Shown: positions 42,490 to 53,285, numbered from the stretch's first letter. The stretch: DNA of 64,000 nt from Hippopus hippopus (GCA_946811185.2 OX328096.1:48994252-49058251); one strand, 5' to 3'. Numbers and translations: made by a program. The notes: a model not told the origin generated them from the letters alone.

Positions 42490-43137
42490 CAGAAAAAGCT
42501 GTTGGATAATTATGTCATTAAGCATCGTGATCCTTAGGGTGCCGAATTAGCCCAACAGACATTTTCAGTTTAGACATTCGCTTCAAAAAAAGCAGGTAGT
42601 ATGGATAAATAAAAAGGGATTTTCTAAAATGTGCAGTCCGATTTCGATCTACAATGGCAGCAAAGAAAAATATAATTGTGAAAGGCGCTGTAAGGTTGAT
42701 GTTTCTGTTACTGTTGTTCTTCGGAGCAATGTAAGCCAACTTGGCTTGTCGGCTCCACCTGTATTACGTCTTGACTGTTTTTTTTTTTTTCCGATTCCGG
42801 CAATAAAAATATGAGTCTCTAATAAATAAGCGAGGTTTCAAACCTCTTTTGACAGACTTGTCAATAGCTAACTTAAACTTGTCAACACTGGTACTGCAAA
42901 CGATGTCTTCTGGCAAGTCATTTCAGGCATTAATGCACCTCAAGGTCGGATAATAAGAACATTGGACATATATAAATTAATTAAATTTGAAACTTCATGC
43001 ACATATGAGGTGAGCGCTGGCCATTTAAAGACAGCATAGATCAGGATGAGTCTCCACAAAATATCCAGTCTTAATCTTAGATCAATATTGTCCAGGATGT
43101 TTGATATGATAGAACACAACCTTGAAGTTTCAATATT
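42490..43137. other. Unassigned intergenic DNA
   Basis: ATGTGCAGTCCGATTTCGAT (about 42630) is a weak family B trace. Confidence 0.3.
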
Positions 43138-43348
43138 TAACTCTTATCCTGCTAAATAACTAAAATTAAATTTCCATTTCGATATTAAAAACCAAAATAT
43201 TGCTATTTCAAAGTTAGGTTTTGGGGAATAATATCTCCTTATCGGACAGTGTAGATCAAAGATCAGACTGCACGTTTTTTGCAGTCTGATCTTTATCTAC
43301 ACTGTCCGCAAAAGGTCAGTGAGTCGCGCTTAGCAGCCGATGGGTTAA
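43138..43348. repeat. Family B palindromic element
   Basis: TTAACTCTTATCCTGCTAAA and GCAGCCGATGGGTTAA bound it. The core 43243-43310 is a near-perfect hairpin with TGCACGTTTTTTGCA at the centre. Confidence 0.85.
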
Positions 43349-43689
43349 GATCTTTTTCCTGACTTAAATCTACCTATTTCATTCATCGAGCATTTTCTTA
43401 ATTGTACACTTCGCCAGTATTTTCTTTTTAACATTTTTACACCATTTCGGGGAAAAGTTTGAACATTTTTCTTCCCTACAATGAGTTCAAAATTAGAAGG
43501 AATTGAGTCTTTTATAATGAAAATGTGACACTGGCGTTGGAAGGGAAAAAAATACGAAGCGGAGCTACTCAAAGCACACACATGGCAATCAAACAAGATT
43601 AGCTTCCCTTGTTGTAGAGCCGAAAGTTGGTTCTACCCTTCCCTCCCTCCTTTCGTTTTTTTTTAAAGGAGAAAAAAGCCCAACGCATA

Positions 43690-43760
43690 GCGTCTGATGA
43701 AGATCAAAGTTCAGACGGCATATTTTGAGCTGTCTGATCATGTTTTACACCTGTCACAAA
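43690..43760. repeat. Family B fragment
   Basis: GATGAAGATCAAAGTTCAGAC faces CTGATCATGTTTTACACCTG. Confidence 0.5.
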
Positions 43761-43829
43761 CACAACTTGTGATAAGCACTACACTATTCAATGCCTACGA
43801 AATCTGAGTGGATCAGCGGAAGACCACGA

Positions 43830-43990
43830 TTTTTGGGAGACAGGGGCGTAGGAGAACAGCGTATGCCTCTCATATCGAAGGTTCCGGGGTCAAATCCCGT
43901 TGTAAGCGGATTCAACCCTGGAAACTCCCAACAACTCGGCGCGAGTACTGGTTAAGATTTCCAGGAAGCAATAACACAATTCACAAGAAC
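43830..43990 (+). mobile_element. tRNA-derived SINE, diverged
   Basis: GGGGCGTAGGAGAACAGCG resembles an A-box region and GGTTCCGGGGTCAAATCCCG a B-box. A body of about 80 bp with GCGAGTACTGGTTAAG follows. No tail or duplication was found. Confidence 0.5.
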
Positions 43991-44322
43991 TTGTTTCACA
44001 ATCGATGCAATATAGGGATATTTGAACTATACGTGTAATAGACCGCTTTTCAAATCATTGTTCTGGAAAAGAAGAAAAAAAAAAAAAATCGTAGCAGCCA
44101 ATTCCTTCTTTCGCTACAATGTCCTCACTTCTGTTCGTTGATTGACATGATGGCTATCCACGCTTGACAAGGAGCTTTTTAAGGAATTCTGCTGCAAATT
44201 TGTGAGAAGAGGTAACGAGTTAGCCTTGAGTGCAAATATGTATTTTCACTTAACCGTTGTCTTTACTTTTTGATCGAACAACCCAGTTTTTCAACCCGGT
44301 CCCTTGAGTCATTCTCTGAACA

Positions 44323-44548
44323 GTTTATCACACAATTCCGAGTTTTAACGACCTTAATGGAGAAGGCTTTGGAAAACGTTGCAGGAAAAGGGGAAAATGC
44401 TGGTAACCAGCATTTTCTCCTTTACCCACAATGTTTTCTATCCTTACTGAAGCAAATTACAGTTTTTTTTTTGCCACGCTTAATTTGTCGTCTGCAAATG
44501 CTTTCAGTTTCGACCCGTCTACAATTCTGTCGCTTGGTAAAGCGTTAA
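44323..44548 (+). repeat. Family A foldback element, well preserved
   Basis: The hairpin core is intact (GAAAATGCTGGTAACCAGCA). It ends GCTTGGTAAAGCGTTAA. Confidence 0.87.
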
Positions 44549-44564
44549 TTGTCAAAAAGTCGGG

Positions 44565-44690
44565 TTAACCCATTTCTGCATGCATACGACTTTTTACGTC
44601 CCTGTAGTTGATAGCTTTGGAAAACATCATGGGAAAAGGAACAAGCTCTTAAGAGGCAATTGCTCATTTTTCCACAATGTTTTTTTCCAT
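44565..44690 (+). repeat. Family A remnant with altered hairpin
   Basis: GGAAAACATCATGGGAAAAG and TTTTTCCACAATGTTT are arm phrases around a non-matching centre. Confidence 0.5.
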
Positions 44691-44699
44691 TCATATCAT

Positions 44700-45551
44700 T
44701 TGAAAACGAAGATTCTCTTTCCTTCAAAACTGTGTCTTTTGTGTAGTCTGTGGAAGTTTTTGTAGATCTCAACTTAACATGCACAGTAATATTTTAACCC
44801 GTTACCCCATGTTTGTATATGTACCCCTATTTTGAAATATTAGTAGACGACGAAAGGGGGAAGGGGAACATTACTTTGAGGAGACAATGCAATAATTTCT
44901 GACGTTTTTTGTTTTATATAAATTCATTCACCTCCGGCTTAGTTATATACCAGTAATATTCTGTCATTGGACAAGGAGAGCGGGGTTGGGGTTGAGGGTG
45001 TCTTTTATATTCTTACAGACCAATTCATTGTAAATATAAATGAAAGATCCGTGATAAACGAAGATTATGCTCATTGCTAGGGATTTCTACATTTAGTCCT
45101 AAATGTCATTTTCCGTCACGGATTATTAATCCCCCCCCCCTTTTTTTTAAGGGTAGGGGGTGTTGGGTGGGGGCAGGGGTCCTAAACTTTGATAATAGAG
45201 TTATTAATTCACTTGCCAAAGTGTATTTGCCTGCATCTTTACCAATGACATATCGTAACATTAATTCATCTATCGATAAATGTAGATCGTTTTATTTATT
45301 AACAGTAGTATTTTCCAGATGTCGACATTAAAAAAATATGCATTAAAAACATCTAAACAAGACTTATATAAATTAAATGCTTCAAAAATTTTAATTAGAC
45401 CTTGACCCAATTTTGTCAAATATTCAAACAGACAAGTTATTATCCCAGCACTTAGATCAGCTTATCAAATATTTATTCTACCCAGTGAGACTAAGTGAAC
45501 GACTGGCATTAATTATTTTGGATTGATTCACCTCTACGTACATGTACCTTC
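44700..45551. other. Unassigned intergenic DNA with a G-rich tract
   Basis: At 45131-45180 a run of C and T precedes GGGTAGGGGGTGTTGGGTGG and a further GGGG, a strong G-quadruplex pattern. Otherwise nothing was recognised. Confidence 0.4.
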
Positions 45552-45779
45552 TTAATTTCTTTACCAAACAACAAAATTTTAGCCTAGTCCAAATTGAAAG
45601 CATTTGCAGAAGACAAATAAAGATTTACTCAAAGCATAAAATTTGTCTTTCATAGCGTAGAAAACATTGTGACAAAAGGAGAAAATGCTGGTTACCAGCA
45701 TTTTCTCCTTTTCCCACAATGTTTTCAGAAGCCTTCTTTTTTAGGGTCGTTAAAACTCGGGATTGTGTGGCAAAGGCTC
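45552..45779 (-). repeat. Family A foldback element, well preserved
   Basis: TTAATTTCTTTACCAAACAA begins it. The hairpin is near perfect, and the end is GTGTGGCAAAGGCTCA. Confidence 0.88.
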
Positions 45780-45793
45780 ATTGTCTTTAACAT

Positions 45794-46019
45794 TTAAATC
45801 TTTAACAGGCAACAAAACTCTAAACTTGTCCATACTGAAAGGTTCGAAGATGATAGATAAAAATCGTCTCAAATTATAAGTCATTGTTCTTAGGTAGAAA
45901 ACATCGTGGGAAAAAGGAGAAAATGGTGGCTACCAGCATTTTTTCCTTTTCACTCAGTGTTTTCAGACGCCATTTTCCTCTGGGTCGTATAGACCAGGGA
46001 TTGCGTGGTAAGGGGTTGA
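45794..46019 (-). repeat. Family A foldback element
   Basis: AAACTTGTCCATACTGAAAGG and the core AAAATGGTGGCTACCAGCAT are present; the end is GCGTGGTAAGGGGTTGA. Confidence 0.82.
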
Positions 46020-46224
46020 ACGGGATTTGCGAGTTCGATGTCCTTACCGATGAAAATTCTCTCTGGGGAAAGGAAAGATTTGCTCGATGCAAGCGGTCTC
46101 TCATTTTGCCGCAATGTTTTGAAAAGTACCCTGTAATTTAGTATAATTTAAACATATTTATTTTACATCGATTGAGAAACAAGTTCTTACAACTTATACT
46201 AATCTCTCTCGTACCCTGTAGTAA

Positions 46225-46378
46225 GACAATAACAACAACAACAATGATAATTATAATGATAATAATAATAATGATAATAATACTAATGATAATAATAATA
46301 ATGATGATGATGATGATGATAATGATGATGATGTCGATGATGGTGATGAACATAATGATAATGATGTTAATAATAATA
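46225..46378 (+). repeat. AAT/GAT trinucleotide microsatellite
   Basis: About 150 bp of AAT and GAT triplets. The poly-isoleucine and poly-methionine frames here are artefacts. Confidence 0.9.
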
Positions 46379-46719
46379 TTCATTCTCTTTATTTCCTCCT
46401 GTGGAGATTAAGTGAACATTTTATTTTTCATACAACATAACATTATACACGAAATTGGAAAAAAAAAACAGGGGGGAAAAATGGTGGGAAAGTAAACTGT
46501 AGACTACAGCATTTGTCTGAAAAAAAGTTTCTTATGTCTGCCATAATGCAGATATTCAAAGGTGTAACCTATGAGTTAACTAGCATTAGGTCCGTGAAAA
46601 CATCTTTAAATGAATTCCACTGTTTTAAGTCTAAAATACATGTTGTTAGTTATGACTGAAGAAGGGTCTGCGCCCAAAACCATCATCAGAAAATCCTCGA
46701 AGCTTTGCTGTTTGCTTGT

Positions 46720-46913
46720 TTAAACCTTTACACGGATGTAAACCGCTTTTTAAACATTCATTGAAATGAAATAGATCCTAGTTAACGGCATTTTCTCCTT
46801 CTCCCACAAAGTTTTCTAGTCTCTAAAGGCCAAATCCTATCATTCGAGTCATATTTGATTTGATACTTCCAATATGGACACGTCTAAAATTTTCTCGTCT
46901 AGTAAAGAGTTAA
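46720..46913 (+). repeat. Family A element, left half diverged
   Basis: The second hairpin arm (GGCATTTTCTCCTTCTCCC) and the right arm ending CGTCTAGTAAAGAGTTAA are clear. Confidence 0.72.
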
Positions 46914-47122
46914 ATAAATGGTGTTTTACGCTTTTTCAACGGTATTTCAGTTATATAATGGCAACAGCTTATCCATTTTTTTCCTGGGTTTCATTTGGAC
47001 CAGTTTTGGGCCTTACCTTGCCGAAGATACTCCCACCTGACCAGCTTTGCAACCGAGAATGGAACGAAGGTTTTCTGACCGTTCATTCGATGACTTGACC
47101 ACTGAGCAATGGAAGGCCCCTT
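46914..47122 (-). mobile_element. tRNA-derived SINE
   Basis: AAATGGTGTTTTACGC...GTATTTCAGTTATAT is the 3' part and GACTTGACCACTGAGCAATG the A-box side of the head (plus strand). It abuts the TTAA end of the family A element. Confidence 0.6.
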
Positions 47123-48571
47123 CATAAGAGACATTGTGGTAATAAGTCTTCCTCTCTCGATCCTGATTTATTAGGTTTATTCATGTAAGAAAGCAGCCGG
47201 TGGCTTGTCGGAAAGAAGGCTTGCTAAGTTCCGGTCGTATTCACTGCAGCTGTACATTTGCTGTTGTAAGGCAGCAGAATACCGTTCCAAATAGCGCGGT
47301 GGCTCTGCTAACCAATCCTAGTAGTTCCTTTGGGTGTCTTTGAGAAAATCGCGCAGAAAGGAAGGTTTTTACCCTAAGGATGCGAAGGCAAATTTACGTA
47401 TTCTTTGGTCAGTGTAGATCAAGATATGAATGCACAAATCGCAATATCTCATCAACATGGATGATACGAGAGATTTAGGGAAAACAATCCGAAAGACGAA
47501 CGCGAGTAACTTTTAAGGGTTGAGACTGCCGGTTGCATTTTATTCGGTAGTCAAAGTGGCCTTTTGATTCGTGCCATATTTTGGTCCTTTTTCTGAACAA
47601 AATTACCGTCGCTAGTGGCTAACAACCCAATACTTAAAGCCTTATTAAATGCGAACTAGGATTTGAAACGCTTATCAAGATGTATATAATGTAGATCAAG
47701 ATTAGACTGCACGGCAACATGATTTTGGGTCCACAATGTCCATAAAAAGGACACTGTTCATAGGCTTTGTGTGTGTGTGTTTCACCGGGGGAAATTTTCG
47801 CTGCAAATTTTCGGCGGCATTTGAAGTGTTAATGTTTATTCTTAAACCGATGTTTGCTGTGCAAATACTAAATGACGGGAACACATTTTAGATCAACTTT
47901 CATTCATGAGCATTTGCCACCCCCCACCCCCCACATTCCGTTTGAGAGGTAACTCAAAAGACTGGTAAATCAGGAAGTGTAAGTTCAAATCTTTACTCCA
48001 TTAAAAATCTTTTGGAGGACAGTGAACGTTGTTGGGACAGAATTCATTCCTCTCTCATCGCACTGGAAAAGACGACATGAATATGAGGTTCAGTGGCCAA
48101 CATAAAAGACAAATACACACACAAAACGCTGACTAAATCATCTGGGCGCAGAGTGGTAGATGTTAGAGCACCGAATAGATATATTCAAAAGATATATTAT
48201 ATATTGCTGTCTTGTCAGAATATATCGCAAATATCGATCAGTTTTGATCCAAGATCGGACATCTGTGCAGTCTTACCTCAATCTACTTCTACAAAAGCAT
48301 CATTTTTTCACAACTTGTGTGACACAAACAGACCACTTTGGGAAAAAGCTCTTCAACCCCTCATAGCTTCAAGAACAGAATTCCATGTGCTTTTTGCAAC
48401 CAACGTTCGCAACAAATGCATGGCTCAAGAATACGAACGGCTGCAGCACTGAATACAAGCTACAGACCGAAAGTTGAGATTTCAAAAGAAATACCTAAAC
48501 CTCTGTCTGTACATCCACACCAGCATACTACAACACTTTGAAGCGGCCAATCTCACCTGCCAGAGGCCGGG
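47123..48571. other. Unassigned DNA with family B fragments
   Basis: Family B phrases occur near 47412, 47693 and 48250 (GATCCAAGATCGGACATCTG). A GT run lies at 47770. A SINE-like stretch may lie at 47945-48080. No exon was recognised. Confidence 0.35.
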
Positions 48572-48730
48572 CTCGTACTCACCAACCATTCTAAACTGTA
48601 TTGATAGACTAATTCTATATTAAGAAAGTAACACAATATCTGATTGACTAAACCTATTGGTGTAGCCAATCAGAAATTGCGTTACGTTAAAATTTGGGGA
48701 AAAAATGAGGATTAGAACGCTATTTAGAGT
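48572..48730. repeat. Family E palindromic element, partial
   Basis: CTCACCAACCATTCTAAACTG and TAGCCAATCAGAAATTGCG match family E. Confidence 0.65.
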
Positions 48731-48849
48731 GCCTCTGAACGCTTCGAGCTATGTATTTACATGTAGGCCTACTTGAGGTTTAGTGTGGTCCACAACACGC
48801 TGCAATACCCGCATTTTATTTTCTTATTTATAAATACATACACGTTATT

Positions 48850-49140
48850 GACAATACTTTGGCCTCGAAATGCGCAGGTAAATCCCCCGGCAAGGTGAGG
48901 TCCCTTAATTTAGACAGTAGGAGACATTCTGAGAGACTTTCCCACTTGACACTGACTACTTGGTTGTACTTTGATACGATTTTCTGTGACACGACTTTCT
49001 TGAACACGAGCTTCCCCTCCAGTTACGAAGCCTGGCTCAACCACGGATCACTCAGGTTTGAATTCCATACAATCATTAACAATTTGATCAAGGAGGTCCC
49101 CAGACTTTTATCTGCAGTAGAAATAGTGTGAATAGTTCTA
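48850..49140. other. Open stretch of unknown origin
   Basis: A 90-codon frame on the plus strand (48859-49131) and an almost open frame on the minus strand cover this region. Base composition is higher in GC than the surroundings. No domain was recognised. Confidence 0.2.
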
Positions 49141-49222
49141 ACTTGGTCCTGGACCAAGTTAAAATTTTGTGTACATTTTTACGTTCGGTCTGAGCCAGGA
49201 CCTTGAATTTCATTAATTTTTT

Positions 49223-49421
49223 TAACCCTTTCAGCGCTACGTTCTAAAACGGGGGCTTTTGCGAAAGACATAATGTCAATCTCAGTCTGCACAGAGCGTG
49301 CAGATCTATACTGTCAGCTTGTTTAGTCAAACCTATAGGATGAATACCTTTTTGTGTTACAGTGGACTGCTCTTTAGGCCTTCGAAAGAGGTCGAATTTA
49401 TACATATAGCGCTGGGAAGGT
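49223..49421. repeat. Family B-related element (GCGCTA ends)
   Basis: TTAACCCTTTCAGCGCTACG and TAGCGCTGGGAAGGTTA bound it. The inner CTCAGTCTGCACAGAGCG GTGCAGA is a family B trace. It matches 57113-57327. Confidence 0.65.
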
Positions 49422-49514
49422 TACAAAACGTCTAGATTTGTCAATGTATTGTCACCCAACCGCTTTTGACAAGTTGAATGGTCCAGCTATGATCTGTACA
49501 TGGAACCTAAAGGG

Positions 49515-49707
49515 GAATGTAACATTAAAGAAATTGAATACATTTGCAAACAAAAATAATGTCTCTCAATTTTTCTAAGAAAGGGTAGAAAACTGGGTAA
49601 ACATGGTCACCAGCATTTTCTCCTTTTCCTACAATATTGTCAAACGCTTTTTTTTTTTTTTTTTTTGCAAGGGTCGTTAGATTTCGGGATTGTGTTGTAA
49701 ATGGTTA
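49515..49707 (-). repeat. Family A element, left terminus missing
   Basis: The second hairpin arm is CAGCATTTTCTCCTTTTCC. A T run precedes GGGTCGTTAGATTTCGGGAT, and it ends GTTGTAAATGGTTAA. Confidence 0.75.
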
Positions 49708-49717
49708 AATTGTTTAC

Positions 49718-49978
49718 CTTTGAGTTCCATTGTGCACATAAAAGGTGTCTTTGTTGGAATTATTTGGTTTTTTCCTCCGCCGTAAATCAACATTTCTTGT
49801 AAAACACCAGTAAGTACAACTAGATATACATGAATTGTCCTTTGCAACCGCAAAGAGACTTTTATCATACTGCAAAGAAATTTCTCGTGATCTGATTGGA
49901 TAATATGCCCCGAACATATACTCAGTTCCATAAATAAGTGTGCACTTAATTTTCTTTTATTTCTCGTCGCATGTTTTA
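49718..49978 (-). CDS. Candidate coding exon, unknown protein
   Basis: The interval is bounded by an acceptor-like GTTGGTCTTCAG|TA and a donor CAAAG|GTAAAC, phase 1 to phase 1, with one frame open throughout (contains HLFMELSICSGHIIQ and GVLQEMLIYGGG). A second frame is also open over 49714-49917 (contains GTEYMFGAYYPIRSRE), so the true frame is not settled. No family is recognised. A family A element starts nine bases inside the following intron. The phase would allow joining to the exon at 54621-54818, but nothing else links them. Confidence 0.27.
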
Positions 49979-50128
49979 CTGAAGACCAACAAATTTGGTA
50001 TCATACTTTAGTTCCGAGTCTGTAGAAAATGCCAGGCTAATCAGATTTTGACTAACAGAAAGTTTAAGTTAGGTTTTTGCAGTTTAAATGAAGGTGGTAC
50101 TAAAATCAAAGTTGCAAAAGTACTCAAA

Positions 50129-50333
50129 GACTAAGGTAACATTAAAGTTAGGTTTTGGTCACCGCTCTCGTTCAGGAATGGAATAACATTCCTGATGCAA
50201 TGATTTTACGTTATGTAAGGTCTATGCGACGTCGAATAATTGCCTGTATCGACAGCAGAGGTGGCCATACAAGATATTGATTAAAAAATTACTAGAACTT
50301 TAAGAAAAACCTAACTTTAATGTTACCTTAGTC
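50129..50333 (+). mobile_element. 205 bp Tc1-derived miniature element with transposase C-terminus
   Basis: Positions 50129-50156 and 50306-50333 are perfect inverted repeats of 28 bp (outer bases GACTAAGGTAACATTAAAG). Between them an open frame encodes VQEWNNIPDAMILRYVRSM and ends CIDSRGGHTRY followed by a stop, which is the end of a Tc1 transposase. It looks like a deletion derivative retaining only the last 40 or so codons. It is unrelated in detail to the two larger Tc1 elements here. Confidence 0.85.
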
Positions 50334-50446
50334 AAAAAAAAAAAAAAAAACAGCGTACTCAATTTTTGAAACAAAAAAAAAACAGGTAAATTTCGCTTAA
50401 CACACGTTGGAATGGTAAAACTTTGCAGTACATGTATAATAAATTC

Positions 50447-50674
50447 GTTGTACGGTCAGGTGGCAGGGGACTTGGAAACTTGTTCACGGCTGTGGTGAAT
50501 CATGTCGCCACCTCGCCTTCGGCTCGGGGCGACATGATTCACCACAGCCGGGGACTTGGAAACTTGTTCACGGCTGTGGTGAATCATGTCGCCACCTCGC
50601 CTTCGGCTCGGGGCGACATGATTCACCACAGCCGTGAACAAGTTTCCAAGTCCCCTGCCATCTGACCGTACAAC
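50447..50674. repeat. 228 bp palindromic element with an exact 84 bp duplication
   Basis: The outer ends GTTGTACGGTCAG and CTGACCGTACAAC are perfect inverses. Inside, 50467-50550 and 50551-50634 are identical 84 bp tandem units, each itself a hairpin with arms CGGCTGTGGTGAATCATGTC and its complement around TCGCCTTCGGCTCGGG. It is much richer in GC than its surroundings. The similar open frames on both strands follow from the palindrome. Confidence 0.9.
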
Positions 50675-51041
50675 TAATAAAGTAACGTCTAGAAAACGTG
50701 CCTTTCTGGGCTTTTTAAACAACGAGGTGATACGGTTTTGTAACCGGTAACTTCGTTTATGAGATCAGAAATGACGTCACAATACTGGATCACCCAAGGT
50801 TTGCCGAATGCACTTTGAGTTTAACACGAATCCACGTAATCTACGCCTGTTATTGATCATGTGGCATTCCCATAAGTCTTTGCGAAACTGGCGCGAAATC
50901 TAAAAATACATTTAGAGGCTACATTACCCATTAAGGGTTTTATTTTTTAACTTTACTGATGGTTTGCCAGTATTACCTTGCTTGATTCAATGTTGAATCA
51001 TTCTTGATATCTGGCAAGATTATAAACGCATGAATTGTCCT
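50675..51041. other. Unassigned intergenic DNA
   Basis: No feature recognised. Confidence 0.3.
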
Positions 51042-51276
51042 TTAACCTTTCACCAGACGACAAAATTTTAGTCATGTCAAATCTTAAAGCATTTGCAGAT
51101 GATTTATCTTAGAAAGGATAGAAAACATTGTTCGAAAAGGATTACCAGCATTTTCTTCTTTTGCTACAATGCTTTCTGTCCATTCATAGACAAAATTCAT
51201 CATTTGAGCCAGATTTACTTTGTCATCTGCAAGTTCTTTCAATTTGACAATTCTAAAATTTGTTGCGTGGTGAAGA
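51042..51276. repeat. Chimeric family A element with two like arms
   Basis: The left side reads GACGACAAAATTTTAGTCAT and AAAGCATTTGCAGATGA. The right side is the inverse of the same arm (TTTGTCATCTGCAAG, TTCTAAAATTTGTTGCG). Normal copies have two different arms, so this looks like a recombinant or gene-converted copy. Confidence 0.75.
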
Positions 51277-51484
51277 ATCATTATGCAATAAATTTATGCA
51301 AAAGGTGACAAAAAAGATACCATAGAAATGGCCTTGTTTCGGGACAAGGTTTTAAATCAAAGATATGAGAAGAAGATAATCTGAGTGTCACTATTTTTTC
51401 TCCGATAAATTTTATTCAACTTTTTATACACGTAAATTACAGGTTGAATAATTTCTAAACCTTCATTACATATGTAGACTATTA

Positions 51485-51905
51485 AGTATTTTCCAAATCA
51501 CCCCGTGTTCCTGCGACCCTAAAGAAGGCGACTTTTAGAAACATTGTGGAATAAAGGAAAAAAGTTTAAATGCTTGTACCCAGCATTTTCTCATTTTCCA
51601 AAATTGTTTTCTGCTCTTTCAAAGACAATCCCCATCATTTTAGTCACGTTTAAGTCTTATCCTGCTAAATAAGTGAAACAAAAATTTTAAGTCGGTAAAG
51701 ATAAAAGGTAATTTTTGGGGGAAAATATCTCCTCATCGGACAGTGTAGAGGCAAGATCAGACTGCACGTTGTTTGTAGTCTGATCTTGGTCAAAAATTGT
51801 CCGCAAAAGGTCAGTGAGTCGCGTTTAGCAGCCTACGGGTTCATTTGTCATCTGCAAACGCTTTCAACATGGCCGAGTGTTAGCTTTTGTCGTCAAGTAC
51901 CAAAC
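51485..51905 (+). repeat. Family A element split by a family B element
   Basis: The left part runs to TTTAGTCACGTTTAA (about 51655); the right part resumes at TTTGTCATCTGCAAACGC (51843). Confidence 0.82.
51652..51843. repeat. Family B element nested in family A
   Basis: TTAAGTCTTATCCTGCTAAA and AGCAGCCTACGGGTTCA bound it. The core hairpin 51738-51812 carries CACGTTGTTTGTAG at its centre. Confidence 0.82.
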
Positions 51906-51906
51906 T

Positions 51907-52018
51907 TAACTCTTTACCAACTTAACTCTTTTCAATTTTTCATTCACATTTAACTTGTCGTCTTCAAATGCTTTCAATTTGGACAAGTCTAAAATTTTGT
52001 CGTCTGGTAAAGAGTTAA
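51907..52018 (+). repeat. Family A element deleted for its hairpin
   Basis: TTAACTCTTTACCAACTTAA is followed directly by right-arm sequence ending GTCTGGTAAAGAGTTAA. Confidence 0.7.
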
Positions 52019-52059
52019 GTTTGTTACCTGTGTGTCCGCTCCTTCTAAACAAAGTTTCT

Positions 52060-52288
52060 TTAACCCTTTACCACACAATGACGACTTTTAACACCCCTGA
52101 GGAAGAAGCCTTTTGAAAACATTGTGGGAAAAGGAGAAAATGCTGGTAATCAGCATTTTCTCCTTTTCCCACAAAGTTTTCTACCCAATCAAAGCAAAAT
52201 TGCACCATTTGAGCCACTTTGAAATTGTCGTCTGCAAATGCTTTCAATATGGATAGGTCTAAAATTTTGCTGTGTGGTAATAGGTTAA
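52060..52288 (+). repeat. Family A foldback element, well preserved
   Basis: TTAACCCTTTACCACACAAT and GTGTGGTAATAGGTTAA bound it. The hairpin is near perfect. Confidence 0.9.
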
Positions 52289-52315
52289 TTAACATGCGGC
52301 TTTAAAAATAGAACC

Positions 52316-52546
52316 AGAATACCCTTTATCGAACAACTCCTATTTTAACGACCCCGATGAAGAAAGCTTTTGAAAACATTATGAGAAAAGGAGTAAATGC
52401 TAGTAAACAGCATTTTCTTCTTTTCCCAAAATGTTTTCTGTCCTTTTAAAAAGAAATCTCACAGTTTTAGTCAAGTTTGATTTGTCTTCTGTAAATGCTT
52501 TGAATTTTGCCGAGTCTGAAAATGTTGTCGTCAGGTAAAAAGTTAA
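52316..52546 (+). repeat. Family A foldback element
   Basis: The core AAATGCTAGTAAACAGCATT and end GTCAGGTAAAAAGTTAA are present. Confidence 0.82.
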
Positions 52547-52574
52547 TTTACAACAGCGGTTTTACTTCCCTTTG

Positions 52575-52870
52575 GAAAGCAAAGCTTAAGATCAGACTGT
52601 ACAGGTTTGTGGAATCTGATTTTAGATCTACTCAGTCAGATGTTTTGTTAATTTTCGTGACAAACACCGTAGAAAATGGAATTATTTCTAGTTCTGAAAA
52701 GTATTCCCGTTCACCGCATTATTTTTATGACAAATTATGTTGAATCCGTAAAAAGTAAGTCTATATCAACTTACCCCGTCGGCGAGAAGGGCGAATCTTA
52801 TTGCCTCTGTGGACAGTGTAGATACCGATCAGACTTCTTTGCAGTCAGATTTAAATCTGCCATTTTGCTT
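52575..52870. repeat. Two family B fragments
   Basis: CTTAAGATCAGACTGTACAG with GGAATCTGATTTTAGATC (52580-52640), and GGACAGTGTAGATACCGATC (52810). Confidence 0.45.
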
Positions 52871-52935
52871 TTTTTTTTTAATTAAAAAAAATATTATAAT
52901 AATAATACAGAGAAAAGATTTCTCTGTGTTTTACT

Positions 52936-53163
52936 TTAACCCTTTCCCAAACAGCAAATTATACATACTCTTTCAGATTAAAAGCAATCAGATGACAAAT
53001 TTGAAATTAGTACCAATCAACTGAAATTCTTTGACAGAGGAGAAAACATTGTAGGAAAAGGAGAAAATGCTGGTGACCAGCATTTTCTCCTTTTCCTGCA
53101 ATGTTTTCAAAAGGCTTATTCATCAGGGTCGTTAAAACAAAGGATTGTTTGGTAAAAGGTTAA
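52936..53163 (-). repeat. Family A foldback element, well preserved
   Basis: TTAACCCTTTCCCAAACAGC and GTTTGGTAAAAGGTTAA bound it, around a near-perfect hairpin (CTGGTGACCAG centre). Confidence 0.9.
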
Positions 53164-53285
53164 ACCTTGTGATAAAATCGTTATCTATCCCTCTTATTGA
53201 GCGCTGAAAGAATTACCTACAGTTAAGATTATTTGCGGAAGGCCATTTTTTGTTCAATTTCGACAGGCCGTGATTGATTAACCTT

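Noticed and set aside
46138..46411. Poly-isoleucine and poly-methionine proteins
   Set aside because: Translations of an AAT/GAT microsatellite.
50423..50722. Similar proteins on both strands (GLGNLFTAVVNHVA)
   Set aside because: They result from translating a perfect palindrome, including its exact duplication.
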